Source of the DNA: Helicobacter pylori
Lineage (GTDB): Bacteria > Campylobacterota > Campylobacteria > Campylobacterales > Helicobacteraceae
Assembly: GCF_001653475.1 (NCBI RefSeq)
Contig: NZ_CP011487.1
Span: 930,001-994,000, forward strand
Direction: 5' to 3'
Length of the DNA: 64,000 nucleotides
The position numbers and the translations under genes were made by a program. Below the pieces are notes generated by a model. The model worked only from the letters and a program-made list of their open reading frames with translations. It had not been told where the DNA came from and did not search any database. Position 1 is the first letter of the stretch; each line of letters begins with the position of its first letter. Of the stretch, positions 1-7,476 are shown piece by piece.

Positions 1-1440
1 TCTAGAAAGATTTGCGCAATAGTGGCTGAATTTAAAGAAGGGATTTTGCGCATCATTGGCACAGCCCATCAAGACTCCAAAGAAATCAATTCAAAAGCCA
101 TTAAAAGAGGACGTATCAATAGCCTTGCTCACGCTTCTAACGCCATTAAAGAAGTGATTAATAGCGCTAAAAAAATGGCAGGTTTGAACGCTGATGAAGA
201 CAGAAACAACCCCATGCCCCATTTTGGGGAATACCACCCTAAAACTAAGGCGATTGTTTCTTTTTCTGGAGCTTATACTGAAAGCATTAGAGATGTTACC
301 GGTGTAGCGAGCACCAAAGATAATGTGGTAACCATTGATGAAATCAATCGCGCTATCAATAACGCATGCGCTAAAGCAGGCTTGGATAACGACAAACATA
401 TTTTGCATGCCCTCCCCTATCGCTTCACTTTAGACAAACAAGAAGTGAATGACCCTTTAGGGATGAGCGGAACCCGCTTGGAAGTCTTTATCCACATTGT
501 CTATACGGAAAAAAACAACATTGAAAATTTAGAAAAAATCATGATCCAATCTGGGGTAGAGATTGAAAACATCGTGATCAATTCTTATGCAGCCTCGATT
601 GCTACCTTGTCTAATGATGAAAGGGAATTGGGCGTGGCTTGCGTGGATATAGGCGGAGAGACATGCAACCTTACGATTTATAGCGGCAATTCTATACGCT
701 ATAACAAATACTTACCCATAGGCTCTCACCATTTAAGCACGGATTTGTCGTGCATGCTCAACACCCCATTCCCTTACGCTGAAGAAGTTAAGATCAAATA
801 CGGGGATCTTTCTTTTGGAAGCGGCGAAGAAACGCCCTCTCAAAATGTCCAAATCCCTACCACCGGATCGGATGGCAATGAAAGCCATGTAGTGCCTCTT
901 AGCAGAATCCAAACTATCATGAGAGACAGGGCTTTAGAAACTTTTGAAATCATCCACAGGAGCATTCAAGATAGCGGTTTAGAAGAGCATTTGGGTGGGG
1001 GCGTTGTTTTAACCGGAGGGATGGCTTTAATGAAAGGGATCAAAGAGCTGGCTAAAGCCCATTTCACTAATTACCCCGTGCGTTTGGCCGCCCCTATGGA
1101 AAAATACAATATCATGGGCATGTTTGAAGACTTGAAAGACCCTCGCTTTTCAGTCGTGGTTGGCTTGATTTTATACAAAGCAGGGGGGCATACCAATTAT
1201 GAAAGAGACTCTAAAGGGATTATCCGCTACCATGAAAGCGATGATTACACAAGAACAGCCCCTCAATCAAGCCCTACCCCCCATATCCATTCATCGCCTA
1301 CAGAAAGGAATTTGAGCGATTTAAAAGCCCCTAGCGCTCCTTTAAACACCGCTAAAAACGATGATTTCTTACCTGTAAAATCCACCGAACAAAAAGGTTT
1401 TTTTAAAAGTTTCCTTGATAAGATTTCTAAAATCTTTTAA
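1..1440 (+). CDS. ftsA: Cell division protein FtsA (5' end outside window)
   Basis: Actin-like ATPase that tethers FtsZ filaments to the inner membrane and recruits the divisome. The frame is open from base 1, so the start lies upstream; 479 residues are visible. Seen: an actin-type phosphate motif VDIGGETCNLTIY, an adenosine motif VVLTGGMALMKG, and a C-terminal tail ending GFFKSFLDKISKIF that fits the amphipathic membrane-targeting helix of FtsA. A Pro/Ser-rich linker of about 60 residues precedes the tail, making it longer than the E. coli protein. ftsZ follows 130 bp downstream on the same strand. Identification is firm. Confidence 0.96.
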   Translation, partial: SRKICAIVAEFKEGILRIIGTAHQDSKEINSKAIKRGRINSLAHASNAIKEVINSAKKMAGLNADEDRNNPMPHFGEYHPKTKAIVSFSGAYTESIRDVTGVASTKDNVVTIDEINRAINNACAKAGLDNDKHILHALPYRFTLDKQEVNDPLGMSGTRLEVFIHIVYTEKNNIENLEKIMIQSGVEIENIVINSYAASIATLSNDERELGVACVDIGGETCNLTIYSGNSIRYNKYLPIGSHHLSTDLSCMLNTPFPYAEEVKIKYGDLSFGSGEETPSQNVQIPTTGSDGNESHVVPLSRIQTIMRDRALETFEIIHRSIQDSGLEEHLGGGVVLTGGMALMKGIKELAKAHFTNYPVRLAAPMEKYNIMGMFEDLKDPRFSVVVGLILYKAGGHTNYERDSKGIIRYHESDDYTRTAPQSSPTPHIHSSPTERNLSDLKAPSAPLNTAKNDDFLPVKSTEQKGFFKSFLDKISKIF

Positions 1441-1503
1441 GATACAGCAATTTCTTTATGCGATAAAAACGCCTTAATAGTTATCAAAAGCTAGAAAACA
1501 TGG

Positions 1504-1509
1504 TATAAT
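1504..1509 (+). promoter_or_regulatory. -10 box of probable ftsZ promoter
   Basis: TATAAT about 60 bases upstream of the chosen ftsZ ATG, in the ftsA-ftsZ spacer. No convincing -35 box is visible, which is usual for H. pylori sigma-80 promoters. It suggests ftsZ can be transcribed apart from ftsA. Confidence 0.55.
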
Positions 1510-1570
1510 CCTTTAGATATTCATCAAAGTTTAAGATTTGCAAAAATCGTATCTCAAGGGGAATGTGGCT

Positions 1571-2728
1571 ATGGTTCATCAATCAGAGATGGAAAATTAT
1601 AATATCGGTCAAGCGAGCATTGAAGAAGTAAGCGATCCAGCTTATAAAGGGGCTAAGATTGTCGTCATCGGTGTTGGAGGTGGGGGGTCTAACATGATCA
1701 AACACCTGGTTGAATACGGCGTGCATCAAGATGTTACCCCCATTGCAACGAACACTGATGGCCAACATCTCAAAAACAATCCTGCTCCGGTTAAGATCCT
1801 TTTAGGCAAAGAATCCACTGGAGGTTTAGGCGCTGGGGGGGTTCCTGATATTGGTAGAAAAGCCGCCGAAGAAAGTGCTAATGAAATTAGAGAAGCGATT
1901 AAGGACGCCAAATTAGTCATTGTCTCTACAGGGCTTGGAGGAGGGACTGGGACTGGAGCCACCCCTACTATCGTTAAAATCGCAAAAGAAGTGGGAGCAC
2001 TCACGATCGCTATCGTTACCAAGCCTTTCAAATACGAAGGGAATCAAAAAAGAAAGAGGGCTGAAGAGGGATTGAAAGAATTGGAGCAATCTAGCGATTC
2101 TATTTTAGTTATCCCTAATGACAAAATCCTTCTCACCATGAAAAAAAACGCTAGCACCACGGAATGTTATAGGGAAGTTGATGATGTCTTGGTTAGGGCT
2201 GTGAGTGGCATTTCTACTATCATCACTAAACCCGGTAATATCAATGTTGATTTTGCCGATTTAAAGAGTGCTCTTGGTTTTAAAGGCTTTGCGTTAATGG
2301 GTATTGGTGAAGCCACTGGCGAAGAATCCGCTAAATTAGCAGTGGAAAACGCGATCCAATCGCCTCTTCTTGATGACGCTTCTATTGAAGGGGCTAAGAG
2401 CATTATTGTCTTTTTTGAGCACCACCCTGATTATCCTATGATGGCTTATTCTCAAGCGTGCGATTTTATTCAAGATCAAGCCCATCAAGATGTTGATGTT
2501 AAGTTTGGCCAACACACGAGCGATCATATCCCCATTGATCATGTGCGCGTTACTATCATTGCAACCGGTGCTGAAAGAAACAGCACTGGAGCGAGTTTAG
2601 AATCTATCGCTACGCCCTCTCAGCCTGTGGTGAAACAAGCAAGAAAAGTGGGTAATGGCGGGTATTTAAAGATCCCTACTGAAGAAGAGCTATCCATACC
2701 CACAACCATGAGAATCCAGCAAGATTAA
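1571..2728 (+). CDS. ftsZ: Cell division GTPase FtsZ
   Basis: Tubulin-like GTPase that forms the cytokinetic ring at midcell. Seen: the tubulin signature GGGTGTGATP near residues 123-132, an N-terminal VIGVGGGGSN nucleotide loop, and the NDKILL segment. The short C-terminal tail ends around IPTTMRIQ, where FtsA-binding peptides usually lie. The start is set at the ATG at 1571 because an AAGGGG ribosome site precedes it; a TTG at 1538 would add 11 residues with no family support. Product 385 aa, normal for the family. It is the last gene before the accessory region. Confidence 0.97.
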   Translation: MVHQSEMENYNIGQASIEEVSDPAYKGAKIVVIGVGGGGSNMIKHLVEYGVHQDVTPIATNTDGQHLKNNPAPVKILLGKESTGGLGAGGVPDIGRKAAEESANEIREAIKDAKLVIVSTGLGGGTGTGATPTIVKIAKEVGALTIAIVTKPFKYEGNQKRKRAEEGLKELEQSSDSILVIPNDKILLTMKKNASTTECYREVDDVLVRAVSGISTIITKPGNINVDFADLKSALGFKGFALMGIGEATGEESAKLAVENAIQSPLLDDASIEGAKSIIVFFEHHPDYPMMAYSQACDFIQDQAHQDVDVKFGQHTSDHIPIDHVRVTIIATGAERNSTGASLESIATPSQPVVKQARKVGNGGYLKIPTEEELSIPTTMRIQQD

Positions 2729-2748
2729 TTGCAGATCTCGCTTTTCTC

Positions 2749-2764
2749 CCCTATTTTTATAGGG
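2749..2764 (+). terminator. Short hairpin after ftsZ, possible weak terminator
   Basis: CCCTAT, a TTTT loop and ATAGGG form a 6-bp stem about 20 bases past the ftsZ stop. No T-run follows, so termination is uncertain; a second hairpin-like CATTC/GAATG lies near 2797-2815. Confidence 0.3.
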
Positions 2765-2912
2765 CTATCATAAAGTAGTTTGTTGGGTTTTTTCTCATTC
2801 GTTTTTTTAGAATGAAATTAAAAAGCTTTGGATTTTCTGTGTGCTGACTTTTAGAGTATTTGGGGGATTTTAAAGTGCTTAAATGGGGAAATTATCCCAA
2901 AACACCCCCTCG

Positions 2913-3254
2913 TTAATAAAACACTAGAAACTCATTTGGCAAAAACCAAGGGCTTTGTTGTTCATGCTTGCCACCCATAGATCCATTATAGATTTGTGAA
3001 GTCAATGCATTTTTGACTGAATTGAGCTTCATATCTCATCAAATACAGATAATATTTGTCCCATCAAAATCATTGACAGCAGCAGTGATTTTATCAAACA
3101 AGTCATCACTTTCTTTGATAATCTTTTTTCAAAAGATCGCACACATCAGTAAGAAACTCTCGCTCATTGGCTTTATGAGTCTTCTAACACGCTCGCAATA
3201 AGGCTCTGACTTTAGAGTCTTCAATTCTTTCTAAAAATCATAATTCAATAACAT
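2913..3254 (-). pseudogene. Decayed gene remnant, unknown family
   Basis: The ATG at 3254 has a good ribosome site (AAAAAGGAG) and starts MLLNYDF, then meets a stop. Reading on gives coding-like pieces in two frames: KANEREFLTDVCDLLKKDY in one, and ESDDLFDKITAAVNDFDG followed by NALTSQIYNGSMGGKHEQQ and SPWFLPNEFLVFY in the other, with at least three in-frame stops and apparently two frameshifts. The end at 2913 is in phase with the start (114 codons). I do not recognise the family. The last part contains one copy of a 33-bp repeat found again beyond the neighbouring DUF262 gene. Read as an inactivated accessory gene. Confidence 0.5.
2982..3014. repeat. 33-bp direct repeat, copy 1
   Basis: Begins TCCATTATAG and ends CAATGCATTTTT. 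It matches 5324-5356 in the same orientation with one mismatch (t at 2997, a at 5339). The two copies bracket the DUF262 gene. Confidence 0.85.
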
Positions 3255-3311
3255 AACTTGCTCCTTTTTAGAGTGTTAGCCTTAGCGATCTTTAATTATT
3301 CTAGATCAAAC

Positions 3312-5021
3312 TCATTCCTCTTCTTGCCCTTCTATGTGTAAAACAGGCGTGATAATTTCATGCAAAAAGTCGTATCGCTCTTGGAGAGATTTCTCATTCC
3401 ACTTCCTATAATTGCTATACAATTCTTTAGTGATGTCATAACAGCTAATCACTTTGCTCATGTCTTTGCCGCCATAAATTTCTCTTTTTTCATCAAAATC
3501 CCCGTTTAAAGCTTGTGCGTTCTTTTTACGCTTTAAAAGGGTTAAATTCGCGATATTATTTAACCATTTTTCTCTTTTTTCTTGGTCAAAATCTGCGTTC
3601 CATTGACTGCCTCTTTTGGGCTTTTGGGGCAAAATATGCTCCACTTGGGTTTCTGCATCCATAACGATAAAATTGGGTTTCTCTTCATCTGTCATGAAAT
3701 AATTAGCTAGGGCTAAGACAGGACACGCCCATTTGCTAGAATAAGCAGAAGAGCTATCCCATAAATTATAGTGGTATTGGTCAAAGGTGTTATGAAATGC
3801 TATGTTATTCAATATAAGCTCCTTAATGGTTTTAATACCCTTATTGCTTTTAACATTTTTGATAATGTTGATATTCGTTGACTTGATGCGCGTGATCGTG
3901 CCTCCTGCAATCCAAGTTTGATAATAATAAGACACCAAAAGCTTTTTCAAAGCATCAAAATCAGGGTATTTGACATAAAGGGCTGTCGTTAAAATACTGG
4001 CCCAAAATCTGGAGGGAAGGTATCTTAATAAGTAAATGTATCGGTCTTGTTTTTTTAACAAATCGGTATAAGATTTCATAAAAGCGCTCACATCATAAAT
4101 AAACCCGCAAGCGTCTTTTTTGCTGTCTTTGAACACCTTTTTTAATCCCTTATCGGCTCTCTTTTTAGAAACGCTAGGGTCAGCGTATTCCAAATACATG
4201 TTAAAAAAGTCTTCCAAATCAATATCTGTGCCTTCAACACTCTTGCAAGCTTCAACCAATTTGTCCCAAGTGGTTATAAAATCCTTACGCTTTTCACTAT
4301 CTTGTTTGATTTCTTGCATTAAACTGGATTTTAAAATATCAATAGGGCTTAAGGGTTGGCCTCTGTCGTTTAACACTTGAAAGATTTGCATCGCGCTGTC
4401 TTCTTCAAAACAAACGATCCTGGTCAAAACAATGTGCTCATAAAACCATTTGACAAAATCATCAATATCGCTTATTGAACCATTTTTTATGCTCTCATCC
4501 AAGAGCTCCTTGAAATAATAAGCGTTACGCCAATAAGTGTTTTCTTCAAATTTCTTATGCAACTCGCTCTTTTTAAGGTTGTCTTCAAACTCCAAATTGT
4601 TTAACACCGTGTTTTCAAAATCCTGCTTGTAATTTTGAGCGGTTAAGAACCTCAGACGATTTTTGTCTTTATCAAATCTGTCATAAATACTCTCTTCAAT
4701 AAAAGCTTTAGATTTTGGCTCAAGACTGTGTTTATAAAGCTTTAAAATCGTGCAAGCTAAAATGATAAAACTCGTTAATCGCTGTTGACCATCCACAACA
4801 TCCCATCTTTCATCTTTTTGATTTTTGGCAATCACAATAGAGCCGCAAAAATACTCATCTTCTCTGTTGCTTGTATAGCTGCCCACCAAATCATCAATCA
4901 AAGCCCCTAAATGATCTTTATCCCACACATAAGGGCGTTGGTAATCAGGAACTTGATAAAAATATTCCCTATCCGCTAAAATTTGATGGAGTTTTTTTAA
5001 CTCTACTTCTACTTTTGCCAT
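3312..5021 (-). CDS. DUF262/DUF1524 protein, GmrSD-like putative restriction endonuclease
   Basis: Predicted single-chain member of the DUF262-DUF1524 group, which includes GmrSD/BrxU-type enzymes that use NTP and cut modified phage DNA. Seen in the 569-aa product: YQRPYVW near 28 and DGQQRLT near 78, the DUF262 (ParB/Srx-like) nucleotide motifs, and a C-terminal VEHILPQKP near 460 followed by NIANLTLL near 490, the DUF1524 His-Me/HNH nuclease core. The length suits an S-D fusion. The second of two tandem ATGs is chosen because AAAGGAG is too close to the first. The gene stands alone with no methylase beside it, lies between decayed remnants, and is bracketed by direct repeats. Family is firm; a defence role is inferred. 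Confidence 0.85.
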   Translation of the reverse strand: MAKVEVELKKLHQILADREYFYQVPDYQRPYVWDKDHLGALIDDLVGSYTSNREDEYFCGSIVIAKNQKDERWDVVDGQQRLTSFIILACTILKLYKHSLEPKSKAFIEESIYDRFDKDKNRLRFLTAQNYKQDFENTVLNNLEFEDNLKKSELHKKFEENTYWRNAYYFKELLDESIKNGSISDIDDFVKWFYEHIVLTRIVCFEEDSAMQIFQVLNDRGQPLSPIDILKSSLMQEIKQDSEKRKDFITTWDKLVEACKSVEGTDIDLEDFFNMYLEYADPSVSKKRADKGLKKVFKDSKKDACGFIYDVSAFMKSYTDLLKKQDRYIYLLRYLPSRFWASILTTALYVKYPDFDALKKLLVSYYYQTWIAGGTITRIKSTNINIIKNVKSNKGIKTIKELILNNIAFHNTFDQYHYNLWDSSSAYSSKWACPVLALANYFMTDEEKPNFIVMDAETQVEHILPQKPKRGSQWNADFDQEKREKWLNNIANLTLLKRKKNAQALNGDFDEKREIYGGKDMSKVISCYDITKELYSNYRKWNEKSLQERYDFLHEIITPVLHIEGQEEE

Positions 5022-5059
5022 CATTTCTCCTTTGAATTGAACTCGGTAAGCCCCACTGA

Positions 5060-5194
5060 TTTAAAAATGGGGCTTATGGAATCCAATGGTTTAAAGATGT
5101 TATGCGGGTTATTGCACGGGTTAATGGAAGGGGGAATGATAAAAAGCAGGGGATTTTTAAGTCGGTTTTGGTAAAAGTTATAAGAATAGGGTAG
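5060..5194 (+). other. Possible coding relic, 45 codons, no start
   Basis: Plus-strand open frame between stops whose translation (including WFKDVMRVIARVNG) looks more protein-like than the overlapping minus-strand 68-codon ORF. It has no start codon or ribosome site. It may be a fragment of a lost gene or chance. Confidence 0.15.
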
Positions 5195-5323
5195 CGTTGC
5201 TTGATGGCTTGGATGGTTGGATGCCATTTCTACCCCTTTTTAAAAAAAAGATGACATGGGGTATTATATCTAACTATTACCAATAAAGGCTTAAAACTTC
5301 TTTTAACTTCTAAAACTAGTTGC

Positions 5324-5356
5324 TCCATTATAGATTTGAGAAGTCAATGCATTTTT
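5324..5356. repeat. 33-bp direct repeat, copy 2
   Basis: Same orientation as 2982-3014 with a single mismatch. It lies just beyond the 3' side of the minus-strand remnant at 5357-5601. Confidence 0.85.
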
Positions 5357-5601
5357 AAAGGGTTATCAGTATCAAAGATAAATTAATAGTGCTTATTTAA
5401 GCTGTTATATGCGATGTCTTTAACACCAACGCATAAACTAGGTCTGTGTTCTCTGCTTGCATTATCGCTAAGTTATATGCCCTACGACCAGAGATAACCG
5501 CTATTGAGCAGTTTAACATTCGCTCGTATAATCGGCTCATAGATAAAGCACTGATATTCATCTTTTAAGCCATTGAAAATGTTTTTAAAATCGCTTGGCA
5601 T
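5357..5601 (-). pseudogene. Decayed gene remnant, unknown family
   Basis: The ATG at 5601 follows AAAGGAG and opens a 39-codon frame beginning MPSDFKNIFNGLKDEYQ that stops at 5482. Coding-like sequence continues in a neighbouring frame (RRAYNLAIMQAENTDLVYAL), so a frameshift near 5490-5500 is likely; later stops prevent further reading. No family is recognised. Together with the remnant at 2913-3254 it shows that small accessory genes here have decayed. Confidence 0.45.
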
Positions 5602-5654
5602 GGGTTACTCCTTTAAAATTCAAGCATTACTATAATCAATACGCCCCACACCAA

Positions 5655-6479
5655 TCACTTAGAAGAGTCTTGATTTTTAATAGCAATATCTAGCTTATTG
5701 AAAGGGATTTCAATGTGGTTAGCATCTAGGGCGTTTTTGATGCGTTCAATGAGTTCGCTGCGCACATTAAAGATCCCATCTTCAATCTTTGCCCAAACTC
5801 TAATGGTGAAATTCAATGAACTGGATCCAAAATCCGTGATTCCAATAAAAGTGGGCATGTTTTTATCAATTTTATCCATTGCGTCAATAACATCTTTTAT
5901 AGTCTTATGCACCAGTTCAATATCGCTCCCATACCCTAGCCCACAAACCCATTCAATGCGCCGACATGCAGTGTTATTACTATTGATAATATTAGAATTA
6001 GCGACACTTCTATTGGGCAAAACCGCCAAACGCCCGTCATGCAAGCGTAAAGAAGTATTAAAAAAATTAAGTGCTTCTACTTTGCCCTCCAGACTAGAGA
6101 TTTCAATGATGTCTCCTTTTTTGAAAGGGTGTAAAATGATAAGGATTATCCCTCCAGCAATGCTTGAAAGATAATCTTTTAAAGCCAACGCCACAGCAAT
6201 CCCCACCGTTCCTAAAACAGTGATAATAGAGGTGGTTTGCACGCCTAGCGTGCTTAGCGCAATGATTGTAGTGATGATAAGGATTAAGATAAAAGTAACC
6301 TGTGCGACAAAATTCGCTAAAATCTCATCCTTTTTGGATAAAAGTTTCATGGTTTTGTTTCGTAAGAAAAACGAAAAATAAAAACCTACACAAAAGACAA
6401 TGACAGCCTTGATCAAGATTATCCCAAAATGCTTTGCCTGCGGGAAAAAATCCACTAACAGCGTTTTAATTTCATCCAT
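5655..6479 (-). CDS. Small-conductance mechanosensitive channel family protein (MscS)
   Basis: Inner membrane channel of the MscS family, expected to open under membrane tension and release solutes. The 274-aa product has two N-terminal membrane helices, then a glycine/alanine-rich pore helix (TVGIAVALALKDYLSSIAGG near 95-115) and a cytoplasmic beta domain with the usual PNRSVANSNIINSN segment. The start is the ATG at 6479, placed seven bases after AAGGA; an upstream start would add seven residues. It resembles HP0983, which in other strains marks one edge of the plasticity zone. A second, much larger MscS paralogue lies at 16060-17925. Confidence 0.9.
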   Translation of the reverse strand: MDEIKTLLVDFFPQAKHFGIILIKAVIVFCVGFYFSFFLRNKTMKLLSKKDEILANFVAQVTFILILIITTIIALSTLGVQTTSIITVLGTVGIAVALALKDYLSSIAGGIILIILHPFKKGDIIEISSLEGKVEALNFFNTSLRLHDGRLAVLPNRSVANSNIINSNNTACRRIEWVCGLGYGSDIELVHKTIKDVIDAMDKIDKNMPTFIGITDFGSSSLNFTIRVWAKIEDGIFNVRSELIERIKNALDANHIEIPFNKLDIAIKNQDSSK

Positions 6480-6601
6480 AAATTTTTCCTTGCAAATCAC
6501 AAAATCGCTAGAAACGACAAGATAACTTATCCTATCGTTATGTAGCTAGTTTTGACATGTTAGCATGTTTAGGACTAACCTTATTATCATAACTCAAACG
6601 C

Positions 6602-7213
6602 TCAATCTAGCGTTAGTGTCAAATTGATTGGCTTTAACACGCTGTCTAATGAAAAAGGGTTTTTAGCATTGAACCTAGAGGCCACTTTATGCGCACCCCA
6701 TACTTGATGGCTAGCGCTCACTATATGGCAATGGTTTTTCTCTAGCTTGGCTTTAATGGATTTTATACAACCTAGAAAGGAGCGGTTATGCTGTATTTTT
6801 CTTTTTTTAGTAAGTTCATCAAACGCCTTTAAGTTAGGGTTATTTATAGCTTCACTTAAGGTCATTTTTAAAGTCGGTTTAATTTTGTAAGTTCTCATAG
6901 CATGAATAAGGCTTGGACTGACTTTATCGCTAGTTATATTAAAATTTTTATTGGTTCCTAACACGCTATCCAACCTGAACGACTTTTTCATATCTACATA
7001 ACCGAAAGTGCCTATTACCCCACCCGTTGTGCTAGTTTTCATTCTATTAGCGTCAAGTTTGGCTTTTAAACTTTGTAAGGTGTTTTCAACTATTTGTGTG
7101 GGTTTATAGAAAAAGAACTTCCTTCCGTGTATTTTTGAATAAGCATTTTGAAAGGATTTAGCGCTAGGGTTCGTATCGCTACCAAAACTGACAAGCTCTG
7201 ATTTTCCTATCAA
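6602..7213 (-). CDS. Hypothetical protein or fragment with an internally duplicated module
   Basis: 203 codons open from a TTG with no proper ribosome site, so this is probably the 3' part of a broken gene. I do not recognise the family. Two stretches resemble each other: LQSLKAKLDANRM ... SFRLDSVLGTNKN (about 47-92) and IKSIKAKLEKNHC ... PFSLDSVLKPIN (about 150-197). This suggests a repeated module of roughly 45 residues. The protein is basic, with no signal peptide or membrane segment. The frame directly upstream (7219-7422) is a related-looking relic in a different phase. Both lie where other strains carry the HP0984-HP0986 region. Confidence 0.45.
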   Translation of the reverse strand: MIGKSELVSFGSDTNPSAKSFQNAYSKIHGRKFFFYKPTQIVENTLQSLKAKLDANRMKTSTTGGVIGTFGYVDMKKSFRLDSVLGTNKNFNITSDKVSPSLIHAMRTYKIKPTLKMTLSEAINNPNLKAFDELTKKRKIQHNRSFLGCIKSIKAKLEKNHCHIVSASHQVWGAHKVASRFNAKNPFSLDSVLKPINLTLTLD

Positions 7214-7218
7214 CTGCC

Positions 7219-7422
7219 CTAATTTACAATGCCTGCGTATTTTACCAAAGAAGTCATAAGCTCAACCCCATTAGGGTTTTGTGTGGTGCAAATGAGACTA
7301 AATCTAGCATAAACCTTACCGCCTTTTTCTACCACTTCAGGACACCACGCAATGCTATTTTACTCGAACTTATTCCCTAGTTCAATAAGTTCTTTTTTAA
7401 AAGATTTGGTTATTTTTTTCAT
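7219..7422 (-). pseudogene. 5' relic of a broken gene, probably continuous with 6602-7213
   Basis: Starts MKKITKSFKKELIELGNKFE, hits a TAA, then continues in frame with NSIAWCPEVVEKGGKVYARF and on to KYAGIVN before a TAG. The clean coding-like reading on both sides of the first stop points to a point mutation in a once-real gene. A frameshift at the TAG would join it to the 203-codon ORF downstream. Confidence 0.45.
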
Positions 7423-7476
7423 TCTTTTATTGATTTATAGCGGTTAAAGTCGTTTAAATCCATTGATAGCGTTCTT

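Noticed and set aside
3013-3201. 62-codon plus-strand ORF
   Set aside because: Opposite to the decayed minus-strand gene, which has the ribosome site and coding-like pieces.
5021-5227. 68-codon minus-strand ORF overlapping the DUF262 start by four bases
   Set aside because: Composition rich in Asn, Pro and Ile with no ribosome site; the opposite strand reads more like protein.
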